The notes under the pieces were generated by a model that was given only the letters and a program-made list of their open reading frames with translations, was not told the origin of the DNA and did no database searches. 64,000 nucleotides of DNA. It comes from Paraburkholderia panacisoli (lineage in GTDB: Bacteria > Pseudomonadota > Gammaproteobacteria > Burkholderiales > Burkholderiaceae). The stretch lies in assembly GCF_008369935.1 (NCBI RefSeq), contig NZ_VTUZ01000013.1, positions 1 through 64,000 on the forward strand. Reading direction: 5' to 3'. The translations under genes were made by a program, and so were the position numbers. Positions 10,118 to 19,150 of the stretch are shown piece after piece. Position 1 is the first letter of the stretch; every line of letters starts with the position of its first letter.

Positions 10118-10758
10118 ATTGCGCCGCGCTTTTCGACCCTCAGCCTCGAAGAGCGACGACTGACCCCAGCATTGGGCTTCATATTCGATGCAAGGTGGCT
10201 GTTGCCTGGTGAATCGATCGTATCGATCCTGTGGAAGTTCGCGCATGCAAATGGACTTCCCGGGCACGCACTGGTCCGGCTGATGGGTGTGGGCATTGAC
10301 CCGTATGAAGGCGTCGAGCCGATACGTGATGCCGTTGATCTTCAGCATCTGAAGCGCATGCTGCTACTGCCCGGCAAGGTGTTGCGCGCTTCACTCCTTG
10401 ACACCGGCCAGCGGGACGGCATCACCCGGTTTTCCGGTACTGCAGGCAATGCACATCGCTTGGTCATCACAGCGTGACGTACCAGATGTTCAGTGAAAAC
10501 CGCTGTCCCGCTCACCGACAAAAGCTTGAGACGAAATGCTAGCATTGCGGGCAGGAGACTCCCTACATCATCAACGCGTGTCTTGTGGGCTCGCCGTATC
10601 GTTGTGCGCGCTGCGGCGCGCTTTACGCGACCCGATATCCTCCAGCTTTTGCAACAAAGCCAGCGATGCGCAAAGAGCATCGTATTGCCATCGCGCGACA
10701 TTTCCATAATCGCGTGGCAGGCAGCTTTTGCCTTGGAATTGACGACAGCGACCTGTAG
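10118..10758 (+). pseudogene. TniQ-like transposition protein, decayed
   Basis: Directly after the tniB-type stop codon comes GGAGG and then an ATT where an ATG is expected (10118). The reading gives LTPALGFIFDARWLLPGESI, typical of the TniQ N-terminus, up to about 10430. The sense reading then continues in another frame with zinc-finger-like pairs (YCRQC, HCGQE, CARCG), with a TAG inside (about 10540) and a final TAG at 10756-10758. So there is a lost start codon, a frameshift and a nonsense codon. TniQ/TnsD relatives direct target choice together with TniB. Order and spacing tniB-tniQ support the call. Confidence 0.65.
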
Positions 10759-10849
10759 CTCGCGGGCTCAGGTAGCAAGGCGGCGCTTGAGAAGCTTCCA
10801 ATGACCGACGCCACAAAACTGCCGTGCGCGCCACGCAAAACTGGGTGTT

Positions 10850-10883
10850 GACGACTTTACGTCTTTTTTGGTGACGACTTTAC
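10850..10883. repeat. Two direct copies of GACGACTTTAC
   Basis: Copies at 10850-10860 and 10873-10883 (23-bp period), the first preceded by TGTT. Such spaced short repeats after a terminal TGT resemble transposase-binding sites at ends of Tn7/Tn5053-like transposons. They lie just beyond the tniQ remnant, although their orientation (TGT on the left) points away from it. Confidence 0.5.
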
Positions 10884-10927
10884 TTCGCTCTACGGCAACG
10901 AACATCCCAGCCTTTTTAACGGCTTCC

Positions 10928-10958
10928 TGTTGATGTTCGCTAGTTCTGCTAGCCGTGT
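10928..10958. repeat. Transposon-end-like sequence, copy 1
   Basis: A 31-bp segment beginning TGTTGATGTTCGCTAG matches 21779-21809 with two differences. At 21779 it abuts a cut gene, so it is probably the terminal repeat of a transposon. Here it is followed by a second TTTGCTAGC motif. Confidence 0.6.
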
Positions 10959-10995
10959 TCAATGACTTTGCTAGCGAAGGAATGGCTGTGGCGCA

Positions 10996-11040
10996 TGGCG
11001 GATTCAACCGGTGGATGCAATAGTTTGCTGGGATCGTTCG
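10996..11040 (-). mobile_element. IS30-family terminal fragment
   Basis: About 45 bp nearly identical to 62910-62955, which includes the end of the IS30-type transposase gene and its terminal repeat (GGCGGATTCAACCGGTGGAT). Only the extreme end is present, in the same orientation. It abuts the binding-protein fragment that follows. Confidence 0.75.
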
Positions 11041-11052
11041 CGATGTCCCATT

Positions 11053-11240
11053 GCGAGTAGTGTCCAGACATCGAACATATGGTGGAACACGGTCAAGAAC
11101 GGCATGCACGATGCTGGTGAGGATTTCAATGTCCCGGTCGACTATCGCAATCCGCCGACAGGGGACACGAGCGACATGGTGCGCGTCCTCGAACAGGCCG
11201 CGGCCCGCAACTACTCGGGCGTTATCACGACGGTGTTATT
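11053..11240 (+). pseudogene. Fragment of a sugar-type ABC transporter binding protein
   Basis: About 60 codons read SNIWWNTVKNGMHDAGEDFN, then a stretch ending AAARNYSGVITTV, which is the first-lobe segment of ribose/rhamnose-class periplasmic binding proteins (residues about 40-100 of the usual 330). Both ends are missing: the IS30 end lies just upstream and the reading dissolves after about 11240. No promoter or transport partners are adjacent, so it is an inert fragment. Confidence 0.6.
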
Positions 11241-11459
11241 CGGAAAGCTGGCGGCCGAAGCCGGTGCTGACGCCTGTGATGAACCATGTGCGTTGTGACA
11301 TCCTCGATGCTCCTTGAAAGGTTGCGATCCGGCATGAACTCATTTAACCGCCCGCCCAGTTTGCCAGCAGCCCCGCCTGCTGCATCCCGAATCGCTGATT
11401 TTCAGCGTCGATAGCTCCGATAGCCTTTGGAGTAATGGTGCTTGGCGGTTCGTTCCGGA

Positions 11460-11852
11460 TCACGCTGTCGGAGCGTATTGCATTTCGCCGTTTCCAAACG
11501 ACCAGTCCTCGCGAGCGACGTCGACCAGACTGATCCAGACGTCTTCCTTACGAACGCCGGTCTTGGCATGAATGCCGTCCGCAATGGCCTTGTAGAAAGC
11601 CTTCTTGACTTCAATGGTCCGACCGGAATTCCAGGTGATCTGAATGAAAACAATGGCGGGCGTATAAGTGATACCCAAATAGCCCTCCGCGGGATAGATC
11701 AGTTCGTCGGACGAGTGGCGCGAGATGATCTGAAACTTATCGTTCCTTGGAACGTTCGCGACATTTACCATCGCCTCATAAACAGTGTCACTGACTGCGC
11801 GAGCGACTTCATCCGGGGCGTTTTTTGACAGATTGATTCGTACGAGTGGCAT
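11460..11852 (-). CDS. Tautomerase family protein (4-oxalocrotonate tautomerase superfamily)
   Basis: 130 residues beginning MPLVRINL. Removal of Met exposes Pro1, the catalytic base of the superfamily. The length matches the longer tautomerase class with a fused beta-alpha-beta pair; later motifs are YTPAIVFIQITWNSGR and VRKEDVWISLVDVAREDWSF. Such enzymes isomerise enols of 2-keto acids or dehalogenate small acids in the cytoplasm; the substrate here is open. GGAG lies 9 bases before the start. Its neighbours are redox enzymes, consistent with catabolism of a small aromatic or unsaturated acid. Confidence 0.85.
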   Translation of the reverse strand: MPLVRINLSKNAPDEVARAVSDTVYEAMVNVANVPRNDKFQIISRHSSDELIYPAEGYLGITYTPAIVFIQITWNSGRTIEVKKAFYKAIADGIHAKTGVRKEDVWISLVDVAREDWSFGNGEMQYAPTA

Positions 11853-12195
11853 TTTCGTATCTCCGTTGACGACAGTAAACCGCTATTGATTGACAGTACG
11901 TGGACCGTTGACTGACCAATAGCGCACAGGGAAACATGTGGTTAGCGCTTCCTGATAGTGTGGGCTGTGGTACCAGGTTTTCGCATCCACCACGCTGGCA
12001 ACTCAAGGATGCCCGCGCCCACTATCGGCACTCCTTCAAGCTGCGTCAATTTCCAGCGTTTGGCAAAGGGCTTCGAAGCGTCGCCTTGACCGGATGCTGG
12101 CGCAAGACATGAATAGACCTCGAGCTCTGGCGCGTCAAGCGCGTGTTCCTTTCTCAAGCGCAATCCGGTACGGTAGTCCCACGACCGGATGACAG
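11853..12195. other. Intergenic region before the cysteine hydrolase gene
   Basis: Contains only weak frames on the minus strand with no family features. It should hold the promoter of the tautomerase gene. An undetected short gene around 11942-12163 cannot be excluded. Confidence 0.4.
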
Positions 12196-12819
12196 TCAGG
12201 CTGTCGCGACGGCTTTCAAAAACTCGTCGATCGTCAGGACCTCGTGGCCAAAGGTCGGATAGGACACGTCAATCGCCGCGCGATGAGCCAGTTCGGTGAA
12301 GTCAGCAACCGCATCCTTGAGGAAGGTCACATGAAAACCTGTCTCCAGGGCATGACGGCCCGTACCTTCCACACAGGTTTGGGAGGTCAGTCCGGCAAGG
12401 ACGACCTTTTCGATGCCGTTAGCGCGAAGTTGCTGTTCCAGATCGGTGCCGATAAACGAATCGAACATGCGATGCTGGCTGATGATCGTTTCGCCTGCCC
12501 GGGGCCGAAGCGGCGCAAAGAAGTCCGCCCCGTGACTACCTTTCCAGAACACCTGGTTGTCGATACCGAACTGAAAGCGCGGATGCACGTGACGGACGTC
12601 GTCGAAGCTATGTTCGTCGACCCCGTGCGGCGAAAAGAAAATCTTCATCCCTGCGGAACGTGCACCGTGCAAAAGCCGCCTGAGATTCTCCACCAGTGCG
12701 GTTTCCTCAAGCATCGGCGCAATCATGCCATTGAGCTTGCCGTCTTCCGCCAGAAAGTCGTTCAGCACGTCGACCAATATCAGGGCGGTAGTTTGAGTTG
12801 AGTAGTTCAATGTGTTCAT
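12196..12819 (-). CDS. Isochorismatase-like cysteine hydrolase
   Basis: 207 residues with the cysteine hydrolase triad pattern: Asp in ALILVDVLNDFL (near residue 17), a central Lys, and the nucleophile in VLAGLTSQTCVEGTGRHA (Cys near 155). The cis-peptide AGLTSQTC region is typical of the isochorismatase/nicotinamidase/biuret hydrolase fold. It hydrolyses amide, imide or vinyl-ether substrates; which one is unknown. The start at 12819 (MNTLNYST) has AAGGA 7 bases upstream. It follows the SDR gene on the same strand after 66 bp and is probably cotranscribed with it under the divergent LysR regulator at 13791. Confidence 0.88.
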   Translation of the reverse strand: MNTLNYSTQTTALILVDVLNDFLAEDGKLNGMIAPMLEETALVENLRRLLHGARSAGMKIFFSPHGVDEHSFDDVRHVHPRFQFGIDNQVFWKGSHGADFFAPLRPRAGETIISQHRMFDSFIGTDLEQQLRANGIEKVVLAGLTSQTCVEGTGRHALETGFHVTFLKDAVADFTELAHRAAIDVSYPTFGHEVLTIDEFLKAVATA

Positions 12820-12885
12820 CACGAATCCTTTAGCGGTAGGTAGTACGTTGGCGTTTTGCCAGTTCGCTGGCAATGCGTTGCGACC

Positions 12886-13650
12886 TCAGTTGGCGCTTTG
12901 ACCGCCGTCCACAATCAGCGCGTGTCCATTCACATAGGAAGCCAGGTCGGACAGCAAAAACAGCGCGGCCTTGGCGATGTCATCAGGCTCGGCCAGTCTG
13001 CCAAGCGGAATATTGACCGCGAAGGGGTGGGACTCGGTACCGTCAACGTTTGCGTCGATCCGTGCAGATGTCATCGGCGTCTTCGTGATCGATGGATTAA
13101 CGGAGTTGACTCGGATGCCTTGCGAACCCAGTTCTACAGCAGCCGCACGGGCTAGTGCAACGACGCCACCTTTGCTGGCGCTGTAGATCGTCGTGCCGGG
13201 ATAGGCGATGCTGGCGAGAACCGAACCGTTGAATACGATTGATCCACCGTTGCCCTGCGAGCGCATCTGTGCCGCCTGGGCCTGAAGGCCAAAAAACGCC
13301 GCTTTGAGGTTCGTATCGATTACGCGGTCCCACGTCGCTTCATCCAGCTTGTCTAGCGGACCGCCGCCGGAGACGCCGGCGTTATTGAAGGCGTAGTCGA
13401 GCCGGCCGAAATGCGCCACGACCTGGTCAACCACATCAGTCATGCTTCCCGACTTCATCACGTCGGCCTGAATGAAAATGGCCTCGCCGCCGGCCGCGAC
13501 AATGTCCGCTACGACGGCATGGCCTTCGTCTGCGCGACGCCCGGTCAGTGCCACTTTGGCGCCTTCCTTTGCGAAGAGGATTGCGCTTGCACGACCAATC
13601 CCAGACGTGCCGCCGGTTACCAGCGTTACTTTTCCTTTGAGCAGCTCCAT
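12886..13650 (-). CDS. Short-chain dehydrogenase/reductase (SDR), NAD(P)-dependent
   Basis: 254 residues, the classical SDR length. TGGTSGIGRAS near residue 14 is the nucleotide-binding TGxxxGxG loop, FNNAGVSGGG the NNAG motif, YSASKGG the catalytic YxxxK and INPSITKTPM-like NSVNPSITKTP the substrate-side loop. It oxidises an alcohol or reduces a ketone. The start at 13650 (MELLKGKV) has AGGAG 6 bases upstream. Transcribed away from the LysR gene at 13791, with a 140-bp shared promoter region, which suggests regulation by that protein. Confidence 0.92.
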   Translation of the reverse strand: MELLKGKVTLVTGGTSGIGRASAILFAKEGAKVALTGRRADEGHAVVADIVAAGGEAIFIQADVMKSGSMTDVVDQVVAHFGRLDYAFNNAGVSGGGPLDKLDEATWDRVIDTNLKAAFFGLQAQAAQMRSQGNGGSIVFNGSVLASIAYPGTTIYSASKGGVVALARAAAVELGSQGIRVNSVNPSITKTPMTSARIDANVDGTESHPFAVNIPLGRLAEPDDIAKAALFLLSDLASYVNGHALIVDGGQSAN

Positions 13651-13790
13651 CACAACTCCTGGTTTCAATTCGATGCTTGTCCGATAGCCGGAGAACCTTC
13701 TCCGACCATCGTTTTCCATGAATCCAGTGTGATCTATTTGTGCTATGGTGACTATCCGTCTGCAACGAAGATGAGTTATTCGTTTGCCAA

Positions 13791-14681
13791 ATGAATGATC
13801 GCTTCCAGGAATTGAGGCTGTTCGTGCGTGCTGGCGAGTCCGGCAGTTTTTCAGCCGCCGCGCGCGAAATGGGACTGTCGCAGCCCTCGGTGTCGCGTAT
13901 CGTGTCCGGGCTCGAAGCGAGGCTCGGTGTGCGTCTGTTGCTTCGCACCACACGCAAGATCGTTCCGACTGAAGCCGGCCACGCGTATCTGAAGAAAGCG
14001 AAGCAGCTTCTGCTGGATCTCGAGGAGGCAGATGAAGCAGCTCGCGGAGGCGGCAGCCTCAAGGGCACATTGCGCGTGGCGGTCTCCGAGACCTTGTGTA
14101 TCCGAACTATTCTCCCTAACCTGCGAGACTTTCTGGACGGTCACCCGCAGTTGAAGCTGGAGTTCCTCACTGCAGACGTCATGCATGACCTGGTAGCGGA
14201 GGGCGTCGACATGGCAATCCGTTTCGGGCCCTTGCCGGATTCGGCATTCGGTGTAAAGAAACTCGCGACACTCAGGCGGCTGTTGATGGCGTCGCCGTCA
14301 TATGTTGAACAGCATGGGGCACCGAAAACGCCTGCCGAGCTTGCCCACCACGATTGCATTTTCGGCCCCACCGGAGTGCCGACTCTGCCTTGGGAATTCA
14401 CGAAGGGCGCTGAAAAAATAGCGGTCAAAATTGATCCGCGTTACTCGTTCACGTCTGCTGAAGCGCTGATCGCGTGCGCGCGCGAGGGTCTGGGTATCGC
14501 GCGGGCGTCGGTCCTCATGTGCAAAACAGAGCTTGAAACTGGACAGCTCATAGCGTTGCTTCCGAGGTTCGCGCTCGCCCCTGTTGAAATCCACGCGGTC
14601 TTTCCTGCCGGGCGAATACCCTCCCAGAAAGTACGATCGTTTACTGAGTTCCTGGCTGGCGTTCTCGCTGATCTGAAATGA
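13791..14681 (+). CDS. LysR-family transcriptional regulator
   Basis: 296 residues. The N-terminal winged helix includes AAREMGLSQPSVSRIVSGLE (recognition helix, about 20-40) and RLLLRTTRKIVPTEAG, followed by the periplasmic-binding-like effector domain from about residue 90. It is divergent from the SDR/cysteine hydrolase pair, the usual LysR arrangement, so those two genes are the likely targets. The stop codon lies in a hairpin (14679-14701). Confidence 0.92.
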   Translation: MNDRFQELRLFVRAGESGSFSAAAREMGLSQPSVSRIVSGLEARLGVRLLLRTTRKIVPTEAGHAYLKKAKQLLLDLEEADEAARGGGSLKGTLRVAVSETLCIRTILPNLRDFLDGHPQLKLEFLTADVMHDLVAEGVDMAIRFGPLPDSAFGVKKLATLRRLLMASPSYVEQHGAPKTPAELAHHDCIFGPTGVPTLPWEFTKGAEKIAVKIDPRYSFTSAEALIACAREGLGIARASVLMCKTELETGQLIALLPRFALAPVEIHAVFPAGRIPSQKVRSFTEFLAGVLADLK

Positions 14682-14701
14682 CCCACGGGAACCGTGGGTC
14701 A
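14679..14701 (+). terminator. Hairpin at the end of the LysR gene
   Basis: Perfect 10-bp stem TGACCCACGG / CCGTGGGTCA with a 3-nt loop, beginning at the TGA stop itself. No U-tract follows, so it may act as a weak terminator or as an RNA-stabilising structure. Confidence 0.45.
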
Positions 14702-14768
14702 CAATCACCGGAACATGCTCAGGAAGCGAACTATCAGCTTGGTGAATCAATCGTGACCAACGCGGCTA

Positions 14769-15878
14769 TCAGGCTGAGCGCCTGTCTTCCTCATCCTGGT
14801 AGCTCGGGTAGTCGGTGTAACCGAGATGCGTACCTCCCCAGAATGTCGAACGATCATATTGGGTGAGGGGGAGCCTATGTTGCAAACGACGTGGCAGATC
14901 GGGATTGGAAGTGAAGTGCCGGCCAAATGCGACGAGGTCGACATCGCCCTTGCGCAGGATTTCTTCCGCGCTATCGCCGTTGAAGCCGCCGGCGGCAATG
15001 ATCGGGCCGTCGAAAGCGTGGCGTAGCAGAGCAGACGCCACAGGCTTCTCATGCTCGTCGAGCGTTTCGACGCCTTTGATGCGTGGTTCGATAACGTGCA
15101 GATAGGCGATGCCAAACCTGTTCAATTGCTCTGCCGCATAGGTAAACGTCGCTTCGGGATTGGAGTCGGATATTGAACCCCACTGTCCGCTTGGCGATAA
15201 GCGCACGCCCACGCGGTTCGCCCCCCACACCGATACCAGGGCAGTCACCACCTCGATCAGGAAGCGCGCGCGTTTTTGGATGGTGCCGCCGTACGCATCT
15301 GTACGCTTGTTGGTGCCGTCCTGCAGGAATGTATCGGCCAGGTAGCCGTTCGCCGAGTGCAGTTCAACCCCGTCGAGGCCGGCAGCCAATGCGCGCTCGG
15401 CACTTTTCCGGTAATACTCGATCACGGTCCGGATTTCGGCGACATCGATCGCCCGGTGCATCGAGACCGGCACCCAGCCGTTATGCGTCAACGCTTCGCC
15501 TTCAAACGGCACCTCTGACGGCGCTATCGGCGCCGCACCGCCTGTCAGGTCGACGTGCGACTGGCGTCCGTCGTGCCCCAACTGCATGAAGACGCGGCCG
15601 CCCTTCGCATGGACGGCGTCCGCGATTTTCCTCCACCCCGCGATGTGTGAGTCTTCATAGATGCCAGGTGCACCGAGGTAGCCGCGGCTATCGTAAGACA
15701 CGTGCGTCGATTCGGTGATGATCAGGCCACCGGCGGAAGCGCGTTGGCTGTAGTACTCCAGCATCATCTCGCTGGGACTGTCGTCGCTGTTGGCGCGAAG
15801 GCGCGTGGTCGGCGCATGCACCACGCGGTGATTTAATGTGTAAGGGCCGAGTTGGAGCGGCGAGAAGAGTCTGGTCAT
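14769..15878 (-). CDS. Old Yellow Enzyme family alkene reductase (NemA-like), copy 1
   Basis: 369 residues, FMN-dependent TIM barrel. Visible are the start MTRLFSPLQLGPYTLNHRVV, the substrate-binding pair in GVELHSANGYLADTFLQDG (HxxN type), and the family C-terminal segment GYTDYPSY. These enzymes reduce activated C=C bonds of enones, nitroalkenes, nitrate esters and quinones with NADPH. It is the last gene of a four-gene minus-strand operon (OYE2, MFS, AKR, this gene), 45 bp after the aldo/keto reductase. The ATG at 15878 is preferred to a TTG two codons upstream. Confidence 0.93.
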   Translation of the reverse strand: MTRLFSPLQLGPYTLNHRVVHAPTTRLRANSDDSPSEMMLEYYSQRASAGGLIITESTHVSYDSRGYLGAPGIYEDSHIAGWRKIADAVHAKGGRVFMQLGHDGRQSHVDLTGGAAPIAPSEVPFEGEALTHNGWVPVSMHRAIDVAEIRTVIEYYRKSAERALAAGLDGVELHSANGYLADTFLQDGTNKRTDAYGGTIQKRARFLIEVVTALVSVWGANRVGVRLSPSGQWGSISDSNPEATFTYAAEQLNRFGIAYLHVIEPRIKGVETLDEHEKPVASALLRHAFDGPIIAAGGFNGDSAEEILRKGDVDLVAFGRHFTSNPDLPRRLQHRLPLTQYDRSTFWGGTHLGYTDYPSYQDEEDRRSA

Positions 15879-15923
15879 CGTCAATCCGTGATGAATGTCG
15901 AATGCAATTGGCGCAGCGGCGAA

Positions 15924-16790
15924 CTAGCGCTGCTGCCGCTGTGAGGTGGCGCGATCCAGCTCGCAAAATTCACGGTCGGATAAGGTGATCGCGCTGGCCG
16001 CAACGTTCTCTTCCAGATGCGCGACGCGGGAGGTCCCCGGTATCGGCAAAATCACTGGACTGCGCTGCAATAACCACGCGAGGGCGATCTGCACGACGCT
16101 CGCCTGATGGTTGCGCGCAATGGTGTCGAGAAGCGAGCCGGTGCGGGTCAACTCGCCGGCCGCCAAGGGGAAGCACGGGATGAAGCCAATGCCGTGGGCC
16201 GTGCAGTAGTCCAGCACGTCTTCACTACCGTGGTCACCCAGGTTGAAACGGTTTTGCACGGTCGCCACTTTGAAATATTTCGACGCAGCCTTGATGTCGG
16301 CCACCGAGACTTCGCTCAGGCCGGCGTGGCGAACCACGCCGCTGTCGATCAGGTCGCGCACGGCGCCAAACTGCTCATCCCGAGGCACCGCCGGGTCGAC
16401 GCGATGCAACTGCCACAAGCCGATCTGTTCGATACCAAGCCGCCGCAGGCTGCCGTGGGCCTGCTGAACCAGGTAGTCCGGCCGGCCATGCGGGGTCCAA
16501 TGGTTGGGACCTGTGCGTGCGAATCCCGCCTTGGTTGCCACGAGCATCTCTGCGCCATACGGATGCAGCGCTTCACGGATCAATTCTTCCGAAACGTTCG
16601 GCCCATACGCGTCCGCCGTGTCGATGAAATTCACGGCGAGTTCAGGCAGGCGACGCAGCACGCGAATGGTCTCGGCGCGATCTACGGGCGCGCCCCAGAT
16701 ACCCGGGCCGGTGATTCGCATCGCTCCAAATCCGAGCCGGTGGATTTCCGTGTCGCCGCCAATTTTGAAAGTACGGCGTGGGATAGCCAT
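15924..16790 (-). CDS. Aldo/keto reductase
   Basis: 288 residues, NADPH-dependent TIM barrel. The catalytic tetrad is visible: Asp and Tyr in NFIDTADAYGPN, Lys in VATKAGF and His in LWQLHRVD. The C-terminal LPIPGTSRVAHLEEN is the usual NADPH-binding segment. It probably reduces aldehydes or ketones produced by, or related to, the substrates of the neighbouring Old Yellow Enzymes. It follows the MFS gene after 8 bp and starts at the ATG at 16790. Confidence 0.93.
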   Translation of the reverse strand: MAIPRRTFKIGGDTEIHRLGFGAMRITGPGIWGAPVDRAETIRVLRRLPELAVNFIDTADAYGPNVSEELIREALHPYGAEMLVATKAGFARTGPNHWTPHGRPDYLVQQAHGSLRRLGIEQIGLWQLHRVDPAVPRDEQFGAVRDLIDSGVVRHAGLSEVSVADIKAASKYFKVATVQNRFNLGDHGSEDVLDYCTAHGIGFIPCFPLAAGELTRTGSLLDTIARNHQASVVQIALAWLLQRSPVILPIPGTSRVAHLEENVAASAITLSDREFCELDRATSQRQQR

Positions 16791-16798
16791 GTTTCACC

Positions 16799-18019
16799 TT
16801 ATGCGGCAGTGACCGCACCTTTTTGCACACGAACCAGGTGCTTGCCGATGCTGGCTGTCAGGATCAGCGCCGTGACTTCGCAGAGAGCGGCGGTCCAACC
16901 CAGGTTGTTCACCGAGGTGAAACTCAAGGTCAGGGAACCGAGTGCGGCGCCGAGCGAAAAGCCGAGATACATGAACGAAGCGTTCAGTGACAGGGCAATC
17001 GGCGTGCCGCGCAACCCGGCCAGATTGATAAGTCCTGCTTGCTGCGCGGGGTAGAAGGACCAGTGCGCAACACCCCAGCCCACGACACCGATCAGGATGG
17101 GGACCAGCGCCAACGTCGCCGGCAGCCAGTGCGCGCTCGCCGACATGAGCGAGAAAGCCAGGATCGACACGCCCAGGCAGGGGATGATCACGCGGCTGGG
17201 ACCGAGGCGGTCCACTGCCTTGCCGCCGATGACCACGCCGATGGCTGCCGCTACGCCCCAGGTGAACAGCACGTAGCCGATTTGTGCGCCATGCAATGGC
17301 GTGGTTTTAGCGACGAACAGCGCCAGGTACGTATAGATCGTGTAGGCGCCCATCGCCCAAAGCGTGGTGACGAGCAGGGTCATCAGGATGACCGGCTGGC
17401 GCGCAACCTGGATACGCTCGCGCAGCGTGGCAACCGGCAATCCTGCGCCGATATTGCGGGGCAGGCCGAGCAGCAAGCCTGCCGTGGCCGCAGCGGACAG
17501 GGCGGCGACGCCCGCAAAGGTCATGCGCCAGCCGAGCCGGTCTCCGACCAATGCGCCCAGCGGCACGCCAAAGGCAACCGCAATCGTGATGCCGCCGTTG
17601 ACGATGGCGAGCGCCGTGCCGCGCCGTTCCGGACCGGCGATGGCGCCGGCCAGCGCGTTGGCGCCGGGAACATACAGTCCGGCGGCTGCGGCGAGCAGGA
17701 TGCGGGCCGCCATCAATTCCCAATAGTTCTGGGCGGCCCAGGCGAAGATGTTCGCCACCGTGAAGGCGGAGAGCGACAGGATCATCAGCGTGCGCCGATG
17801 GAACGCGCCGGTCAGGGCCGTCAGGATCGGCGAGCTGAGTGCGTAGGCCAATGCAAACACCGTGACTAGCTGGCCCGTGGCGACGATGCTGGTATGCAGG
17901 TCCGTGGCAATGTCGGGCAACAGGCCGGCAATCATGAAGCTCTCGGTGCCGACCGCGAATGTCCCTAACGCCAGCCAGTAAAGCGGAGCAAGGGATGTTG
18001 GGTGGGTGGTGTTGTTCAT
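16799..18019 (-). CDS. MFS transporter, DHA1 efflux type (AraJ/YdhP-like)
   Basis: 406 residues with 12 predicted helices. The N-terminus LALGTFAVGTESFMIAGLLP is the hallmark of the DHA1 drug/sugar efflux group, followed by PILTALTGAFHRRTLM. It presumably exports toxic electrophiles or products handled by the flanking reductases. It lies 12 bp after the second Old Yellow Enzyme gene and 8 bp before the aldo/keto reductase, so it is within one operon. Substrate not readable. Confidence 0.9.
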   Translation of the reverse strand: MNNTTHPTSLAPLYWLALGTFAVGTESFMIAGLLPDIATDLHTSIVATGQLVTVFALAYALSSPILTALTGAFHRRTLMILSLSAFTVANIFAWAAQNYWELMAARILLAAAAGLYVPGANALAGAIAGPERRGTALAIVNGGITIAVAFGVPLGALVGDRLGWRMTFAGVAALSAAATAGLLLGLPRNIGAGLPVATLRERIQVARQPVILMTLLVTTLWAMGAYTIYTYLALFVAKTTPLHGAQIGYVLFTWGVAAAIGVVIGGKAVDRLGPSRVIIPCLGVSILAFSLMSASAHWLPATLALVPILIGVVGWGVAHWSFYPAQQAGLINLAGLRGTPIALSLNASFMYLGFSLGAALGSLTLSFTSVNNLGWTAALCEVTALILTASIGKHLVRVQKGAVTAA

Positions 18020-18031
18020 CGCGTGCTCCGC

Positions 18032-19150
18032 TTACGCTACTACTGCGTCGGTGGTGTCGTTGCTATAGAACGGATAGTCGGTATAGCCGACATCTGTGCC
18101 GCCGAAGAAGGTGGGGCGGTCATACGGGTTCAGAGGCAACTTAAGGCGCAGGCGTTGGGGCAGATCTGGGTTGGCGATGAAGTCGCGGCCAAATGCAACC
18201 AGGTCGGCGTCGCCTGCCTGGAGGATGGCCTCGGCGGTATCGGCCTTGAAGCCGCCAGCGGCAATGATGATGCCCTTGTAGTGCTTGCGGATCAGCTGCG
18301 CGGCGACCGGGTTCGGATCCTTGCTGTCGTCGTCGACGTTGCCCAGCACGCGCGGCTCGATCAGATGCAGATAGGCCAGGTTCAGTTTGGCGAGTTCTTC
18401 CGCGACGTAACTGAAGAGACCTTCAGGATTGCTGTCCGACATATCGCCCCAGGTGCCACTCGGGCCAAGACGCACGGCCACCCGGTCGCCGCCCCACACC
18501 GAGATAACGGCCTGGGTGGCTTCGATCAGGAAGCGGGCCCGGTTTTCGAACGAGCCGCCGTAGATGTCGGTGCGCTTGTTGCTGCCGTCCTGCAGGAACT
18601 GATCGAACAGGTAACCATTGGCGGCGTGCAGTTCGACACCATCGAAGCCGGCCTCCTTGCCGCGAATCGCGGCAGTGCGGAATCTCTCCACCAGCCCGGC
18701 GATCTCGGGGATGGTCAGCGCGCGGCTCGGCGTGTTCGGGATCCAGCCCGCTTCGGTGTAGGCAACGCCGCCATGCGGCACGGCGGAGGGCGCCACCGGC
18801 TGCACGCCGCCTGGCTGCAACTGACTGTTGGACTGGCGCCCGGCGTGATACAGCTGCAGGAAGATGCGGCCGCCCTTGGTATGCACGGCGTCCGTCACCT
18901 GCTTCCAGCCGGCGATCTGGCTGTCGTCGTAGAGGCCAGGCGCGCCGAGGTAGCCGTTGCCGTTGGGTGCGGCGATGGTGGCTTCACCGATCAGGAAACC
19001 GCCTTCTGACGCGCGCTGCGCATAGTACTCAGCCATCAGCGGGCCGGGCCTGGCGCTTTCTTCGGCGCGCATGCGGGTGAGCGGTGCCAGCACCACGCGA
19101 TGTGCAAATTCGTAAGGACCGACTTTGATTGCGGAATGAAGCTTGGACAT
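18032..19150 (-). CDS. Old Yellow Enzyme family alkene reductase, copy 2
   Basis: 372 residues. Begins MSKLHSAIKVGPYEFAHRVV; VELHAANGYLFDQFLQDG carries the HxxN pair, and the C-terminal GYTDYPFYSND closes the barrel. It is a paralogue of the enzyme at 14769-15878 and clearly diverged, not a recent duplication. First gene of the four-gene operon and divergent from the LysR gene at 19386 across 235 bp. GAGGA lies just upstream of the ATG at 19150. Duplicate OYEs in one operon suggest different substrate ranges for the same stress. Confidence 0.93.
   Translation of the reverse strand: MSKLHSAIKVGPYEFAHRVVLAPLTRMRAEESARPGPLMAEYYAQRASEGGFLIGEATIAAPNGNGYLGAPGLYDDSQIAGWKQVTDAVHTKGGRIFLQLYHAGRQSNSQLQPGGVQPVAPSAVPHGGVAYTEAGWIPNTPSRALTIPEIAGLVERFRTAAIRGKEAGFDGVELHAANGYLFDQFLQDGSNKRTDIYGGSFENRARFLIEATQAVISVWGGDRVAVRLGPSGTWGDMSDSNPEGLFSYVAEELAKLNLAYLHLIEPRVLGNVDDDSKDPNPVAAQLIRKHYKGIIIAAGGFKADTAEAILQAGDADLVAFGRDFIANPDLPQRLRLKLPLNPYDRPTFFGGTDVGYTDYPFYSNDTTDAVVA

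Noticed and set aside
11942..12163. Minus-strand frame of 73 codons upstream of the tautomerase gene
   Set aside because: No ribosome binding site, no recognisable family, composition like non-coding DNA.
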